Notes under the pieces: model-generated
What the model saw: the letters and a program-made list of their open reading frames with translations, nothing else
What the model was told of the DNA's origin: nothing
Databases searched by the model: none
Origin: Polyangiaceae bacterium
Lineage (GTDB): Bacteria > Myxococcota_A > Polyangia > Polyangiales > Polyangiaceae
Length of the DNA stretch: 64,000 nt
Reading direction: 5' to 3'
Assembly: GCA_019637295.1 (NCBI GenBank)
Contig: JAHBVX010000001.1
Span: forward strand, 347,501-411,500
Made by a program: the position numbers and the translations under genes
Shown here: one piece after another, positions 39,196-47,778 of the stretch
How the letters are laid out: every line of letters starts with the position of its first letter
Position numbering within the stretch: the first letter of the stretch is position 1

Positions 39196-39575
39196 CCGAG
39201 CAGGACGAGAAGCAGGAAGAGTCGTCTGGCGAGCCCAGCGAGGAGGAGTTCGACGGCGACGTGGATGCGGCCGACGAGGAGAGCGTCCGAGATCTGCTCC
39301 GGGGGGCCCTGAAGGAGTCGGACCTGGAGCTGCCGCGCCGGGACGTGCTCCGCGGCGTGCAGGACAAGATCCGCGCGCGCAGCGGCGGCAAGTTCTACGA
39401 CGAGGGTTGGAGCACGGCGAAGCATCCGCCCACCATGACCTACCTGTGGACCAGCGTGATCATGATCGTCATCGCCTTGGGCGCGTACGCGGTTCTGGCT
39501 TCCCTGTCCGGTCAGGCCGCCGAAGTGCTCAACGAACCCGCGCCCATCCAGGTGGTGCCCGCCAAACCCCGCTGA
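39192..39575 (+). CDS. Single-TM protein paired with the ECF sigma factor (putative anti-sigma)
   Basis: 127 aa, ATGA overlap with the sigma gene. An acidic N-terminal ~45 residues (DEKQEESSGEPSEEEFDGD) leads to a short helix (ESVRDLLRGALK) and a basic stretch; one TM helix (YLWTSVIMIVIALGAYAVLASL) follows, with a short C-terminus outside the membrane. This is the topology of membrane anti-sigma factors, but no zinc-binding HxxxCxxC or known anti-sigma fold is visible, so the role rests on gene pairing. Confidence 0.7.
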   Translation: MTEQDEKQEESSGEPSEEEFDGDVDAADEESVRDLLRGALKESDLELPRRDVLRGVQDKIRARSGGKFYDEGWSTAKHPPTMTYLWTSVIMIVIALGAYAVLASLSGQAAEVLNEPAPIQVVPAKPR

Positions 39576-39584
39576 ACTGTCGGC

Positions 39585-39602
39585 GAGCGCTCTTCAGCGC
39601 TC
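39585..39602. terminator. Hairpin between convergent genes
   Basis: Perfect 7-bp stem GAGCGCT/AGCGCTC (39585-39591, 39596-39602) with a CTTC tetraloop between the sigma-partner gene and the convergent phosphatase; its last bases overlap the phosphatase stop. No T tract. Confidence 0.45.
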
Positions 39603-40374
39603 ACTCGATCCAGCGGGCGACGATGCAGGTCACGTTGTCAGGCCCGCCGTTCTCGTTGGCGGCCTCGATCAGCCGGTTGGTGGCGGTGGGCAGATCCGGC
39701 GCGCTCAGCACGATCTCGAGGATGCGCTCGTCCGTCACCGGGCCGCTCAGCCCGTCCGTGCACAGCACCATGGTGTCCCCGGCCCGGGGCACCTCGAAGC
39801 GCGTGTCGACCTTGACGGTGTCCTTCATCCCCAAGGCGCGGACGATCACGTTCTTGTGGGGGAAGTTGGCGATCTCTTCCTCGGTCAGCCGCTTCATCTT
39901 CTTGTAGTCGTTGAGCAGCGAGTGGTCCTCCGTGAGCAGATCGAGCTTCTCGTCGCGCACGCGGTAGATCCGACTGTCGCCCACGTGCGCGAGGTACACG
40001 CCGTCCTCGACGGCGAACAGCGCTACGATGGTCGTACCCATGCCGCGCTGCTTGGCGTTGCGCTGAGCTTGCTCGAAGATCCGGAGGTTGCAGAGCTTGA
40101 TGCCGGTGACGAGGCGGTTCTCCTCGTAGCCCTTGGACCGGTCCATCTTGTAGGGCCAGGTGCGCTCGGGGTCGTCCGCTGTCGCTGCAAAGAACTCCTG
40201 CAGCGTGTCCACGGACATCTTGGAGGCCACCTCGCCGGACGCGTGCCCACCCATGCCGTCCGCGACGACGTACAGGCCATACTCCGCCAAAATGGCGAAG
40301 TTGTCCTCATTATGATTTCGCTTACGGCCGACGTCTGTCTGGCCTGCGACCTCGATGCGGAGGGGCCGTGACAC
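39601..40374 (-). CDS. PP2C-type Ser/Thr protein phosphatase
   Basis: 257 aa, GTG start. Metal-dependent phosphatase that reverses Ser/Thr kinase signalling in the cytoplasm. Family motifs in order: TDVGRKRNHNEDNF, VVADGMGGHASGEVAS, TTIVALFAVEDGVYLAHVGDSRIYRV, LTEDHSLLNDY, VLCTDGLSG, GPDNVTCIVARW. Length fits the Stp1/PrpC group. Three Hanks-type kinases lie within 30 kb and could be substrates, but no direct linkage shows this. The 125 bp before the next gene downstream (ending 40500) contain nothing I can support. Confidence 0.95.
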   Translation of the reverse strand: MSRPLRIEVAGQTDVGRKRNHNEDNFAILAEYGLYVVADGMGGHASGEVASKMSVDTLQEFFAATADDPERTWPYKMDRSKGYEENRLVTGIKLCNLRIFEQAQRNAKQRGMGTTIVALFAVEDGVYLAHVGDSRIYRVRDEKLDLLTEDHSLLNDYKKMKRLTEEEIANFPHKNVIVRALGMKDTVKVDTRFEVPRAGDTMVLCTDGLSGPVTDERILEIVLSAPDLPTATNRLIEAANENGGPDNVTCIVARWIE

Positions 40375-40499
40375 GTATTATCCCGCGCAAATGACGCCAG
40401 AACCGATGTGCCCGTCCTATCACGGTCGCGCCAGCAAAACCAAGTGTTTCCAACGCTATCGAAGAATCAGCAGCGCACCTCACCTCGAGAGGCGGGGCG

Positions 40500-41645
40500 T
40501 CAGCGGCGGGGCGGCTTGGCTGGGGCGGGCCGGGCGGGCGGGGCCGCGGCGGGCGCGGCCTGGGGTTTCGAGCCCGGTGCGGGCTGGAGCGTCAGGCTGA
40601 CTCGGCGGTACTTTCCGCGGCCAAGCACCAGTAGCTCGACGCTGTCCCCGACTGCCCGCTGGTTGATCGTCTCGGCCAGCGCTTCCGGGGAGGTGACTGG
40701 CACGCCGTCCACCGCCACGACCACATCGGCCTGTGGAGCGCTGCTGGCCGCCGCCAGACCCCCCGCCGCCGCCGGGCTCTTCGGGTGCACCGACACGACT
40801 CGAACCCCGCGCGCCGGTCCGCTCGCGTCCGCCGCGCCCTGGATGCCCAGCCACGGCGCGGGTGGGACGGCGCTCGCCGGCACGGTCCGCAGGAAGGCCT
40901 TGACCGCGGTGGTGGGGACGCCGAACGGGACCTGACTGCAGACCTGGTTCTCGCCCGGCGCGCACGCTCGCGCCACGACGCCGACCACGTCCCCCTTGTC
41001 GTCGAGGATGGGGCTGCCCAGATCGGTGCTCTTCAGTCGGCTGGCGATCTCTAGTGCGTCGTGGAGCAGCTCGTTGTCGCCGCCGAGCAGCGTGCGCTGG
41101 CCCTTGACGATGGTGCGCGCGGGCGCGAGCTCCTTGGCACCGACCAAGCTGAACACGCGCAGGTGCGAGCCGAGCTCCGTCGCCGACTTGCGCGACGCGC
41201 GCAGCCCTTTCTTCCAACGTCCGTTCTGCGGGATGAGCAGCGCGAGATCCCAGGCGCGGTCCGTGTGACCGACCTTGATACGCGTGACGCTCCCGTCTGC
41301 GAAGCGAGCGTCCACGTTGTTGCCGTGGGTGAGCGGTGACAGCGCCGTGAGGATGCGTCCGTCGCCGGCCAACACCGCTCCGATACCCAGCACCTTGCCC
41401 GCGCGCTCGAGGGTGACCACGCCGTCGCGTGCGTTCTCGACCTTCGACTTGGGCGCGCCGTCGTCGATTGGAGCGACGGTGGAGTCGGCCAGTTCGTCCG
41501 CCGCGTCGGACACCGCCTTGGCGGCCTGCGCCGCGCCCCGGGCTGCCTCCGCGTTCGGTTTTGTTTGGGCCAGCGCGGTGGACGCGGGTCCGGCAGTCAG
41601 CACCACGGTTCCCATGGCCGCGAGCAGCAGTCGACGAGTGGTCAC
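40500..41645 (-). CDS. HtrA-like secreted pseudoprotease with PDZ domain
   Basis: 381 aa from GTG 41645, chosen because it gives a compact signal peptide (MTTRRLLLAAMGTVVLTAG ... ALAQ) and has TACAGT exactly 6 nt upstream; the frame extends to 41699. After an Ala-rich helix comes a trypsin-like domain laid out like DegP/HtrA (GKVLGIGAVLAGDGRILT), a PDZ domain (WLGIQGA ... VVSVHPKSPAAAGGL ... DVVVAVDGVPVTSPEALAETI) and a Pro/Ala-rich tail. The catalytic positions are changed: His is replaced (ILTALSPL, Ser103 at the His site) and GNSGGP reads TDLGSP (Leu209 at the Ser site); Asp133 remains. It should not cut peptides and may bind or scaffold periplasmic proteins. Confidence 0.85.
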   Translation of the reverse strand: MTTRRLLLAAMGTVVLTAGPASTALAQTKPNAEAARGAAQAAKAVSDAADELADSTVAPIDDGAPKSKVENARDGVVTLERAGKVLGIGAVLAGDGRILTALSPLTHGNNVDARFADGSVTRIKVGHTDRAWDLALLIPQNGRWKKGLRASRKSATELGSHLRVFSLVGAKELAPARTIVKGQRTLLGGDNELLHDALEIASRLKSTDLGSPILDDKGDVVGVVARACAPGENQVCSQVPFGVPTTAVKAFLRTVPASAVPPAPWLGIQGAADASGPARGVRVVSVHPKSPAAAGGLAAASSAPQADVVVAVDGVPVTSPEALAETINQRAVGDSVELLVLGRGKYRRVSLTLQPAPGSKPQAAPAAAPPARPAPAKPPRR

Positions 41646-41651
41646 ACCCCA

Positions 41652-41657
41652 ACTGTA
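41652..41657 (-). promoter_or_regulatory. -10-like hexamer, predicted leaderless
   Basis: TACAGT on the minus strand ends 6 nt before the GTG at 41645, supporting that start for the HtrA-like gene. Confidence 0.5.
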
Positions 41658-41776
41658 GCGAACCGTCCTCGATCCAACAGGGCAGCTTTGCATTTTCATG
41701 ACAAGACCTCGCGCTATTCAGCCTCGGGTCCGAGGCGTAGCACCAAACCTTGCAAGAGGCTTGCCGAGCCCGCCCG

Positions 41777-42451
41777 TCAGCGGGTGAGGTGCCGGACCCC
41801 GTCGGCGCCCGCCACGAGCACCCGATCGGCACGCCCCACGAACAGCCCCGTGTCCACCACGCCGGGTAGCGCGCTGAGCTCTCGCTCGAGCGCTGTGGGC
41901 GAGGCGATGGGGCCGACGGCGACGTCGTAGATCAGGTTGCCGGCGTCCGTGACCCACGCCGCGTCACCCCGTTTCCGCGGCGTCACGACACCAAAACCAG
42001 AGAGCAGTCGAGCGGTTGCGGCGTGTCCAAAGGTCAGGACCTCCACCGGGACCGCCCAGCGCTGGCCCAGGGTTTCGCTGAGCTTGGATTCGTCCACCAC
42101 GATCACGTTCAGCTTGGACGCGGCGCTGACGATCTTCTCCCGCGCGTGGCAGCCGCCGCCGCCCTTGATCAGATCGAGCGCGGGGCTGACCTCGTCGGCC
42201 CCATCCACGGTCACGTCGATGGACCAAGGCCCCTCGTCCCCGAGCAGCGGAATGCCGAGCGCCTCCGCCTGCCGGCGGCTCTGCTCGCTGGTCGGAACCC
42301 CGACCAGCTGGCGACCACCGCGGACCAGCTCGGCCACACCGTCGATGAACAGCTTCGCCGTCGAGCCCGTGCCGAGCCCGATCACCCCGGAGGGGGGCAA
42401 GAGCTCCAGGGCGGCGCGGGCAGCTGCGGACTTGGCGGCTTCAGGGGTCAC
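41777..42451 (-). CDS. rpiA: Ribose-5-phosphate isomerase A
   Basis: 224 aa from GTG 42451 (MTPEAAKSAAARAALE), which matches the usual RpiA N-terminus; the frame extends 12 codons to a TTG at 42487. Interconverts ribulose-5-P and ribose-5-P in the pentose phosphate pathway. Motifs: GLGTGSTAKLFI (phosphate loop), VDGADEVSPALDLIKGGGGCHAREKI with the catalytic Asp/Glu/Lys residues, and VVDESKLS. It follows the IgGFc-binding-like gene on the same strand. Confidence 0.95.
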   Translation of the reverse strand: MTPEAAKSAAARAALELLPPSGVIGLGTGSTAKLFIDGVAELVRGGRQLVGVPTSEQSRRQAEALGIPLLGDEGPWSIDVTVDGADEVSPALDLIKGGGGCHAREKIVSAASKLNVIVVDESKLSETLGQRWAVPVEVLTFGHAATARLLSGFGVVTPRKRGDAAWVTDAGNLIYDVAVGPIASPTALERELSALPGVVDTGLFVGRADRVLVAGADGVRHLTR

Positions 42452-42503
42452 ACGCCGGATGAGTCCACCAACGGCGGCGGTCGTCAACAGCTCGCGGCGG
42501 GGC

Positions 42504-44360
42504 TCAGCGAGGGACCGGCGGATCGTAGATGCGCTTGACGTTGGCGCCCCCGGCGAACGCGTAAGAACCTGCGCTGCCGTAGCCGTACGCGATGATGCCG
42601 AAGGGCTTGGGCCCCGTGAGCTTGTGAACTCCCGCGACCAGCGGGCACACCCGCGACTCGTAGGCGACGCCGCCCACCGTGCCCGCGGGCTCGATTTGGC
42701 AGGTGGAGGTGGGCTTGCCGTCGAGCAGAACGTCCGCGCCGACCTCGGCCGCGATCACCACGTAGTTCTTGATCCACTTCTGGCCCAAGGTCGGGATGAC
42801 GTACTCCGTGCGGTACTGCTCGACCGGGGGGAAGACCGTGAGCGACGGATCGCCGATGGCGGGACCGTCCACGTAACCCTGGCTGACGAGCAACTGGCCG
42901 ATCATGATCGGCTTGGTGGCCTCGACCCTGACGTTGTGTTGCGTCCACGTGGTCACGACCTGACCCGGGGCGAGGGTGAAGTCGTCGTAAGGAGGCGGCA
43001 ACGAGGTCTTGACCTGCGCCGTCTCGGCGATGCCGAGGAAGCGGATCACGTCCGGCTCGCGGAAGCTCGAGGTGGAGCGCAGCGGACTGCGGGTCAGCAC
43101 GTAGTTGCTGCCCAGCGACTCCACCGGGAACATCTGCTCCTCCAAGTGATCGAGGCAGCAGGTGTCCGCCCCGCCCGGCGGCTCGGGGACCTGCAGGCTA
43201 CCGGGGGCGGCTGTCGTCTCGACGCCGCTGAACACCACCACGGGTTGATTGGAGATCACCACCGTGCCCGTGAGATCCGTGTCCACGGTCTGCAACGTCG
43301 CGTCCGCGGTCTCCAGGTTGAGCACGTCGAACGGACCGATGGTGTGCTCGATGGTGCCGCCCGCGGGGGTTGCCGCGATGGGCGGGTTGCCCCGGATGGC
43401 GTAGCTCGGGCGCACGGTGACCTTGGTGTTCGGCACCACGCCGATGATGGTGACGTACGAGCGATCGACGACCGTCTGCCCGAGCAGCGAGGTGGGGACC
43501 GGGTGGCCCGCGCCCCAGTTGATGATGCGGTGGAACTTGCCCAGGGCGTTGGTGGGCAAGAGCAGCGACGCGTCGTTCGAGAACGCGTTCTCGAACACGT
43601 TGAACTGGTACACGATGATGGGCGCGCTCGACGTGATCCGGAACGCGTTGGATGACAGGCAAGTGCCAGGAGAGGCGTAGTCGTTCGGCTTGGTGCCGCA
43701 GTCGAGCTCGCGCGTGGGCAGCACGACCTCTTTGATGCCGCTGGGGTTCACGGTCTCCTGGGCGACCACCTGGAGTTGCAGCGGCTGACCGACCGGCGCG
43801 GTGTTGATCTCGATGGTCACGTTGGCCGTCAGATCACTCGGGTTCGACAGCACGACGCCCCAGGGCGCGCTCGCGGGATCCGAGGGTGGGAAGTCTTGTT
43901 GGTCCAGGTCCGCCGCCCAGAACTCGCAGCCGACGTTCGAGGGTTGGTCGGCGGCGATCTGACAGGCGCCGGCGCACGCGCCGTCACTGCACACCTTGCC
44001 GGCCGCGTGGTCGCACGTCTCCACCAAGACTGGTGCGCTCTGGCCGTCCGGGGCGCACAGGCGCACCTCGTTGCCCACGCACACGTTGACGTTCGGCACG
44101 CACTCCACGCAGCCGAGCGCGGGTGAGCACGCCGCCGGACACTCGATGGGCGCTCCCGGCTGTCCGTTCTCGCACGGAGTGAAGGTCTTGCCGGTGCAGA
44201 GCGCGCACAGCGTGCCGGCGTCCGCGCCGGTGCCACCCGTGCCGCTGCCGGCGCCGCTGCCGCCAGTGCCAGGCTTGCTCCCTCCTTCCGATGCCGAACA
44301 CGACGCCACGACGATCGCGAACACGCTCGTCCAACCAGCAACACCGAGGACCCGACGCAT
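42504..44360 (-). CDS. IgGFc-binding-domain-like lipoprotein
   Basis: 618 aa from ATG 44360 (TATGCT ends 9 nt upstream). Signal with lipobox IVVASC, Gly/Ser linker (GGSKPGTGGSGAGSGTGGTG), then a Cys-rich segment of ~90 residues (CALCTGKTFTPCENG ... CVECVPNVNVCVGNEVRLC) and a ~450-residue beta-rich domain in the style of the IgGFc_binding family found in many myxobacterial and marine bacterial surface proteins (GCEFWAADLDQ, YVTIIGVVPNTKVTV, IVYQFNVFEN, YVIPTLGQKWIKNYVVIAAEVGADVLLDG). Likely an outer-membrane surface protein; whether it binds antibody-like folds is unknown. Confidence 0.85.
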   Translation of the reverse strand: MRRVLGVAGWTSVFAIVVASCSASEGGSKPGTGGSGAGSGTGGTGADAGTLCALCTGKTFTPCENGQPGAPIECPAACSPALGCVECVPNVNVCVGNEVRLCAPDGQSAPVLVETCDHAAGKVCSDGACAGACQIAADQPSNVGCEFWAADLDQQDFPPSDPASAPWGVVLSNPSDLTANVTIEINTAPVGQPLQLQVVAQETVNPSGIKEVVLPTRELDCGTKPNDYASPGTCLSSNAFRITSSAPIIVYQFNVFENAFSNDASLLLPTNALGKFHRIINWGAGHPVPTSLLGQTVVDRSYVTIIGVVPNTKVTVRPSYAIRGNPPIAATPAGGTIEHTIGPFDVLNLETADATLQTVDTDLTGTVVISNQPVVVFSGVETTAAPGSLQVPEPPGGADTCCLDHLEEQMFPVESLGSNYVLTRSPLRSTSSFREPDVIRFLGIAETAQVKTSLPPPYDDFTLAPGQVVTTWTQHNVRVEATKPIMIGQLLVSQGYVDGPAIGDPSLTVFPPVEQYRTEYVIPTLGQKWIKNYVVIAAEVGADVLLDGKPTSTCQIEPAGTVGGVAYESRVCPLVAGVHKLTGPKPFGIIAYGYGSAGSYAFAGGANVKRIYDPPVPR

Positions 44361-44438
44361 TGGGCGTGAAGCATACTCCTCCTGCCGGCTACGCAAGCGA
44401 AACTCGTATGGAGCAGTGCGGCATTCGCCGCCGCGGCG

Positions 44439-45314
44439 TCACTTCTGGCAGCGCGGGCAGTAGCAGCTCGAGCGCGTCGCGATCACGACACGGCGGATGG
44501 CAGCACCGCACTTTCTGCAGGGCTCCCCGGCTCGACCGTACACCCGACGCTCGTCCTGATAGCGGCCGTCGGCGCCGTCGGGTCGGACGTAGTCGCTGAT
44601 GCTCGAGCCGCCCGTCTCGATCCCGCGCTCGAGGACGCGCACGACCGCGCCAGCGAGCCGGCGCCACTCGGGCTCCGTCACGCGCCCCGCGCCGCGGGTG
44701 GGGCGGACGCCCGCGTAGAAGAGCGCCTCGTCCGCGTAGATGTTGCCGACCCCGGCTACGACGCTCTGGTCGAGGAGCAGCGACTTGACCGGCGTGCGCC
44801 GGCGCCTCCCCGCCGCATGGAGCGCGCCCGGCGTGAGCGAGAGGGCGTCGGGTCCGAGCTTGGCGAGCCGCGGCTCACGCTGGCCTGGGCCGAGCCAGCG
44901 TACCTTGCCGAACTTGCGCACGTCTCGAAAGAAGACCTCCGGGCCCCCGTCCGCGAAGCCGAGCTGCAGGTGCGTGTGGGCATCGGGCTGGAACCGCGCT
45001 TGCGCCTCGGGCGACAGGGCTGCGCGTCCCGTGGAGGACAGCAACCTGGGGCTCGCGACCCGGCTCGAGAACAACTGCCCGGTCATGCCCAGATGCATGA
45101 GGACGCGGCTCGCGTCGTCGAGCTCGACGAGCAGGTACTTGCCGTGGCGGACCAGCGCGCGCGGCGTTCGACCGAGCAAGCGGCGTCGCAGCTCCCGGGG
45201 TGATGTCAGGAAGAAGTAGCTCGGCCTCGTGGTCACGACCGACGCGATGCGGCGCTCCACGAGCAGCGGCTCGATCAGTCGCCGGGTCACCTCCACCTCG
45301 GGCAGCTCGGGCAC
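44439..45314 (-). CDS. mutM: Formamidopyrimidine-DNA glycosylase
   Basis: 291 aa, GTG start followed by PELPEVEV: the mature protein begins with the catalytic Pro and Glu. Excises 8-oxoguanine and formamidopyrimidines and nicks the strand (base excision repair). Other features: KYLLVELDD (Lys), H2TH region (LLDQSVVAGVGNIYADEALFYAGVRP) and C-terminal zinc finger (CRKCGAAI ... CYCPRCQK). It is a little longer than E. coli Fpg (269), mainly through an insert around residues 95-125. Stand-alone gene. Confidence 0.96.
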   Translation of the reverse strand: MPELPEVEVTRRLIEPLLVERRIASVVTTRPSYFFLTSPRELRRRLLGRTPRALVRHGKYLLVELDDASRVLMHLGMTGQLFSSRVASPRLLSSTGRAALSPEAQARFQPDAHTHLQLGFADGGPEVFFRDVRKFGKVRWLGPGQREPRLAKLGPDALSLTPGALHAAGRRRRTPVKSLLLDQSVVAGVGNIYADEALFYAGVRPTRGAGRVTEPEWRRLAGAVVRVLERGIETGGSSISDYVRPDGADGRYQDERRVYGRAGEPCRKCGAAIRRVVIATRSSCYCPRCQK

Positions 45315-45404
45315 TGCCCAGCGCTACCGCAACGCGCGCGCCCCCGCGACCGCAATCTCGCGCGAGCCGTTGCGCTGCGGCCGAGAACGGGACAGCCTGC
45401 GGTC

Positions 45405-45851
45405 ATGAGGGCGCGAAGGCCGAGTCTTCTCCTGCTGGGGATGATGCCGTTCATCGGCTGCAACAAGGCGCAGAGCGAGTCGGAGCCACCGCGAGCGACT
45501 CCGCACGGCATGACGGGCGCGGAGCCCCAGCCCCAAGCCCCTGCTCCGCAGCCGGCGCCCAAGGACGAGCCCGAGCCGGATCCGATCACGCACCCGTGTG
45601 TCGTGATCGGCGTCAAGTATGACCAGATCCTCGCCCGGGGCTCCGACGCGTGCAGCGCCGACGCCGACTGCGGCTGCTACTCTGGCGGCATCTCGCCCAA
45701 GTCGGGCTGCGGCGGCGTGCTCGCCCAAGCGACGGTCGCCGAGCTTGCTCCGCTCGTCAGCGAGTTTCGCGACGCCAAGTGTCGGCATCTCGTCAATTGT
45801 GCGCCATGGGCCTGCCTGCCCCGCTGCGACCGCGGCCGCTGCGTGCGCTAG
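45405..45851 (+). CDS. Small Cys-rich lipoprotein
   Basis: 148 aa. Signal peptide RRPSLLLLGMMPFIGC ends at a lipobox Cys; a Pro/Gln/Ala-rich linker follows (PQPQAPAPQPAPKDEPEPDP). The C-terminal ~85 residues carry ten Cys (CVVIG, CSADADCGCYSGGISPKSGCGG, CRHLVNCAPWACLPRCDRGRC), suggesting a disulfide-stabilised extracytoplasmic domain. No family recognised. Possibly Polyangiales-specific. Confidence 0.75.
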   Translation: MRARRPSLLLLGMMPFIGCNKAQSESEPPRATPHGMTGAEPQPQAPAPQPAPKDEPEPDPITHPCVVIGVKYDQILARGSDACSADADCGCYSGGISPKSGCGGVLAQATVAELAPLVSEFRDAKCRHLVNCAPWACLPRCDRGRCVR

Positions 45852-45897
45852 CGCGCCATTCGACCTGCTGCGGCCGGCGTGCTAGTCCGTCGCTGCG

Positions 45898-46824
45898 ATG
45901 AGACAGCGGGCATGGGCGTTGACGCTGGTGGGTCTGTTCGGCGCGGGCTGCGGAGGTGACGACTTCTCGAGCGGCCAGGGAGGAACGGGCGGGAGCGGAG
46001 CGAGCACGACCGGCGGCAGCGGCGGCGCAGCCCCCGGCGGCAGCGGCGGCGCTGCCCCCGGCGGCAGCGGCGGCGCAGCCCCCGGCGGCAGCGGCGGCGC
46101 AGCCCCCGGCGGCAGCGGTGGTGCGGGTGGCAGCGGCGGCGGCACGGGTGGCAGCGGCGGTGGGAACACCGGCGGCAGCGGCGGTACCTGCACGTCCTAC
46201 GAGGCCACACTGGCCGCGGACACCAACATCTTCCCGGAGGGCTCCCTCGCGACCCCTAACTGCGGCGGGACCATCACCGCCGGCTCGGCCCCCATCTTGA
46301 GCGCCGGCGGCATCGGCGGGCCGAGCAAGACGCTCCTACGCTTCAACCTCCCGCCGTCCGTCGTCGCGGCGTTCGGCAAGAGCCAGGTGCAGGTCGTTGC
46401 CTTGACCCTCACCCGGGACACCGCCGGTGGGCACGACTGCGGCAACGGTCAGCAGTGCCCCAAGGGGACTGGTGTGCTCCACGCCAGCGCGCTGCGCAAC
46501 GACTGGGTGCAGGGTGCGGGCTCCTCGAGCGGCGCGAACTGGTGCTGGCTCGATCGCGCGACCACTTCGAAGCAGTGGGCCGCCAACGGAGCCTCTGCCG
46601 TCGGCGCCGATCGCAGCGCTACCGCGGCCACCGCGAACGTGGAGCCCGCCATGACCAAGGTCACGTTCTCGCTCGGGCCCGATTTCCTCGAGCCGTGGGT
46701 GACGAACAACCAGCTCAGTCTGATCGTGGAGCGAGGCGACGCGGGCGCGCCCAACTTCTATCACACGAGCAAGGAGCACATGGCGGCTGTGCCGGCGAGG
46801 CTGCAGTTCACCGTGTGCGAGTGA
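45898..46824 (+). CDS. Lipoprotein with GGSGGAAP repeats and DNRLRE-like domain
   Basis: 308 aa. Signal MRQRAWALTLVGLFGAGC with lipobox, then a 75-residue Gly/Ser linker that contains a 24-bp DNA repeat. The C-terminal ~200 residues are a jelly-roll-like domain of DNRLRE type (TLAADTNIFPEGSL ... KTLLRFNLPPSVV ... VQVVALTLTRDTAGG ... NQLSLIVERGD), found on secreted proteins, with an inserted WVQGAGSSSGANWCWLD segment. Likely a surface adhesin-like protein. Its 3' end overlaps the convergent lysR gene by 17 bp. Confidence 0.85.
   Translation: MRQRAWALTLVGLFGAGCGGDDFSSGQGGTGGSGASTTGGSGGAAPGGSGGAAPGGSGGAAPGGSGGAAPGGSGGAGGSGGGTGGSGGGNTGGSGGTCTSYEATLAADTNIFPEGSLATPNCGGTITAGSAPILSAGGIGGPSKTLLRFNLPPSVVAAFGKSQVQVVALTLTRDTAGGHDCGNGQQCPKGTGVLHASALRNDWVQGAGSSSGANWCWLDRATTSKQWAANGASAVGADRSATAATANVEPAMTKVTFSLGPDFLEPWVTNNQLSLIVERGDAGAPNFYHTSKEHMAAVPARLQFTVCE
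46012..46107 (+). repeat. 24-bp in-frame tandem repeat (GGSGGAAP codons)
   Basis: Four near-identical 24-bp units encode GGSGGAAP in the lipoprotein linker; one unit differs by a single base (gct for gca). Length variation would keep the frame. Confidence 0.95.
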
Positions 46825-47746
46825 GCTGGGCGCGCGGCCCTGCGGACCGCGCGGTCGCGGTCGCGGTCGTCAGCTCAGTCAGGAAGTCGACGACGGCTCT
46901 CACCCGCGGGTTCTTGCGCTGGCCAGGCAAGTACACGGCGAACAGCGCGGGGGCCGCGCAGCGCTCCGCCGGGAGCACGTCCACCAGGCTGCCCTCCCCG
47001 AGCGCGCTCTCTACCATGAAGTCGAACACCTGTGCGATGCCGGCGCCCGCGAGCGCCGCGTCGACGAGCAGCTCGCCCTGATCCACGAGCAGCCGCGCGC
47101 CAGCGGCCCGCGGGATCTCGAGCGCGCGCCCGGGGAACGTCCAACGCGTGAGCGTGCCGCGTGGGCCAAGGAAGGCGAGCAGCTGGTGGTCCCCTAGGTC
47201 CTCGGCGGTCCGTGGCGCGCCGTGGCGCGTCAGGTACCCGGGCGCGGCGACCGTCACCCACGTCGGTGACGCCAGCTTGCGGGCCACGAGCGAGTCCGAC
47301 TCGGCGTCTCCGATGCGCAGCGCGACGTCGACGCCCTCGTCAGCGAGTCGCGTCCGCTTGTCGGTGAGGCGCAAGCTCACGCTCAGCGAGGGGTAGCGGG
47401 CGAGCAACTGCGGCAGACGCGCGCTCAAGTAGCGACCGAGCACGAAGGACGCGGAGACGGTGACCGTGCCCTTCGCCACGGTGCGGGCGAGCTCGAGCTC
47501 CAGCCTCGCTGTGCGCAGCTCCGACAGCGCGCTCTGACAGCGCGTGAGGTAGCGCTCGCCCTCCGCGGCGAGGGTGACTCTGCGGGTGGTGCGGTGCAGC
47601 AGCTGTATGCCGAGTTCGGCCTCGAGCCGCTGTACGGCTCGACTCACCGCTTGGGTGGAGACGCCTAGCCTCGCCGCCGCGGCCTTGAAGCTGAGGGTCT
47701 CCGCGACGGCGACGAAGGGCTCGATCCCCACCAGGTTGGAGGCCAT
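46808..47746 (-). CDS. LysR-family transcriptional regulator
   Basis: 312 aa from ATG 47746 (TATAAT ends 6 nt upstream). N-terminal winged helix-turn-helix (FVAVAETLSFKAAAARLGVSTQAVSRAVQRLEAELGIQLLHRTTRRVTLAAEGERY) and a periplasmic-binding-protein-like effector domain (GTVTVSASFVLGRYLS ... DEGVDVALRIGDAESDSLVARKL). The effector is unknown. It is divergent from an oxidoreductase/SDR pair, the usual LysR arrangement, so it probably controls those genes and itself from the 120-bp shared region. Confidence 0.92.
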   Translation of the reverse strand: MASNLVGIEPFVAVAETLSFKAAAARLGVSTQAVSRAVQRLEAELGIQLLHRTTRRVTLAAEGERYLTRCQSALSELRTARLELELARTVAKGTVTVSASFVLGRYLSARLPQLLARYPSLSVSLRLTDKRTRLADEGVDVALRIGDAESDSLVARKLASPTWVTVAAPGYLTRHGAPRTAEDLGDHQLLAFLGPRGTLTRWTFPGRALEIPRAAGARLLVDQGELLVDAALAGAGIAQVFDFMVESALGEGSLVDVLPAERCAAPALFAVYLPGQRKNPRVRAVVDFLTELTTATATARSAGPRAQLTRTR

Positions 47747-47752
47747 GGGAGG

Positions 47753-47778
47753 ATTATAAAGTAGAAGTTGATAAAGTA
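47753..47778. promoter_or_regulatory. lysR promoter and A/T-rich direct repeats (candidate operator)
   Basis: The lysR -10 box TATAAT (minus, 47758-47753) ends 6 nt before its ATG. Two identical ATAAAGTA octamers (47756-47763, 47771-47778) repeat with a 15-bp period, an A/T island in GC-rich DNA and the best candidate for the LysR binding site. A -35-like TTGATA (47768-47773) reads toward the oxidoreductase but has no good -10. Confidence 0.55.
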
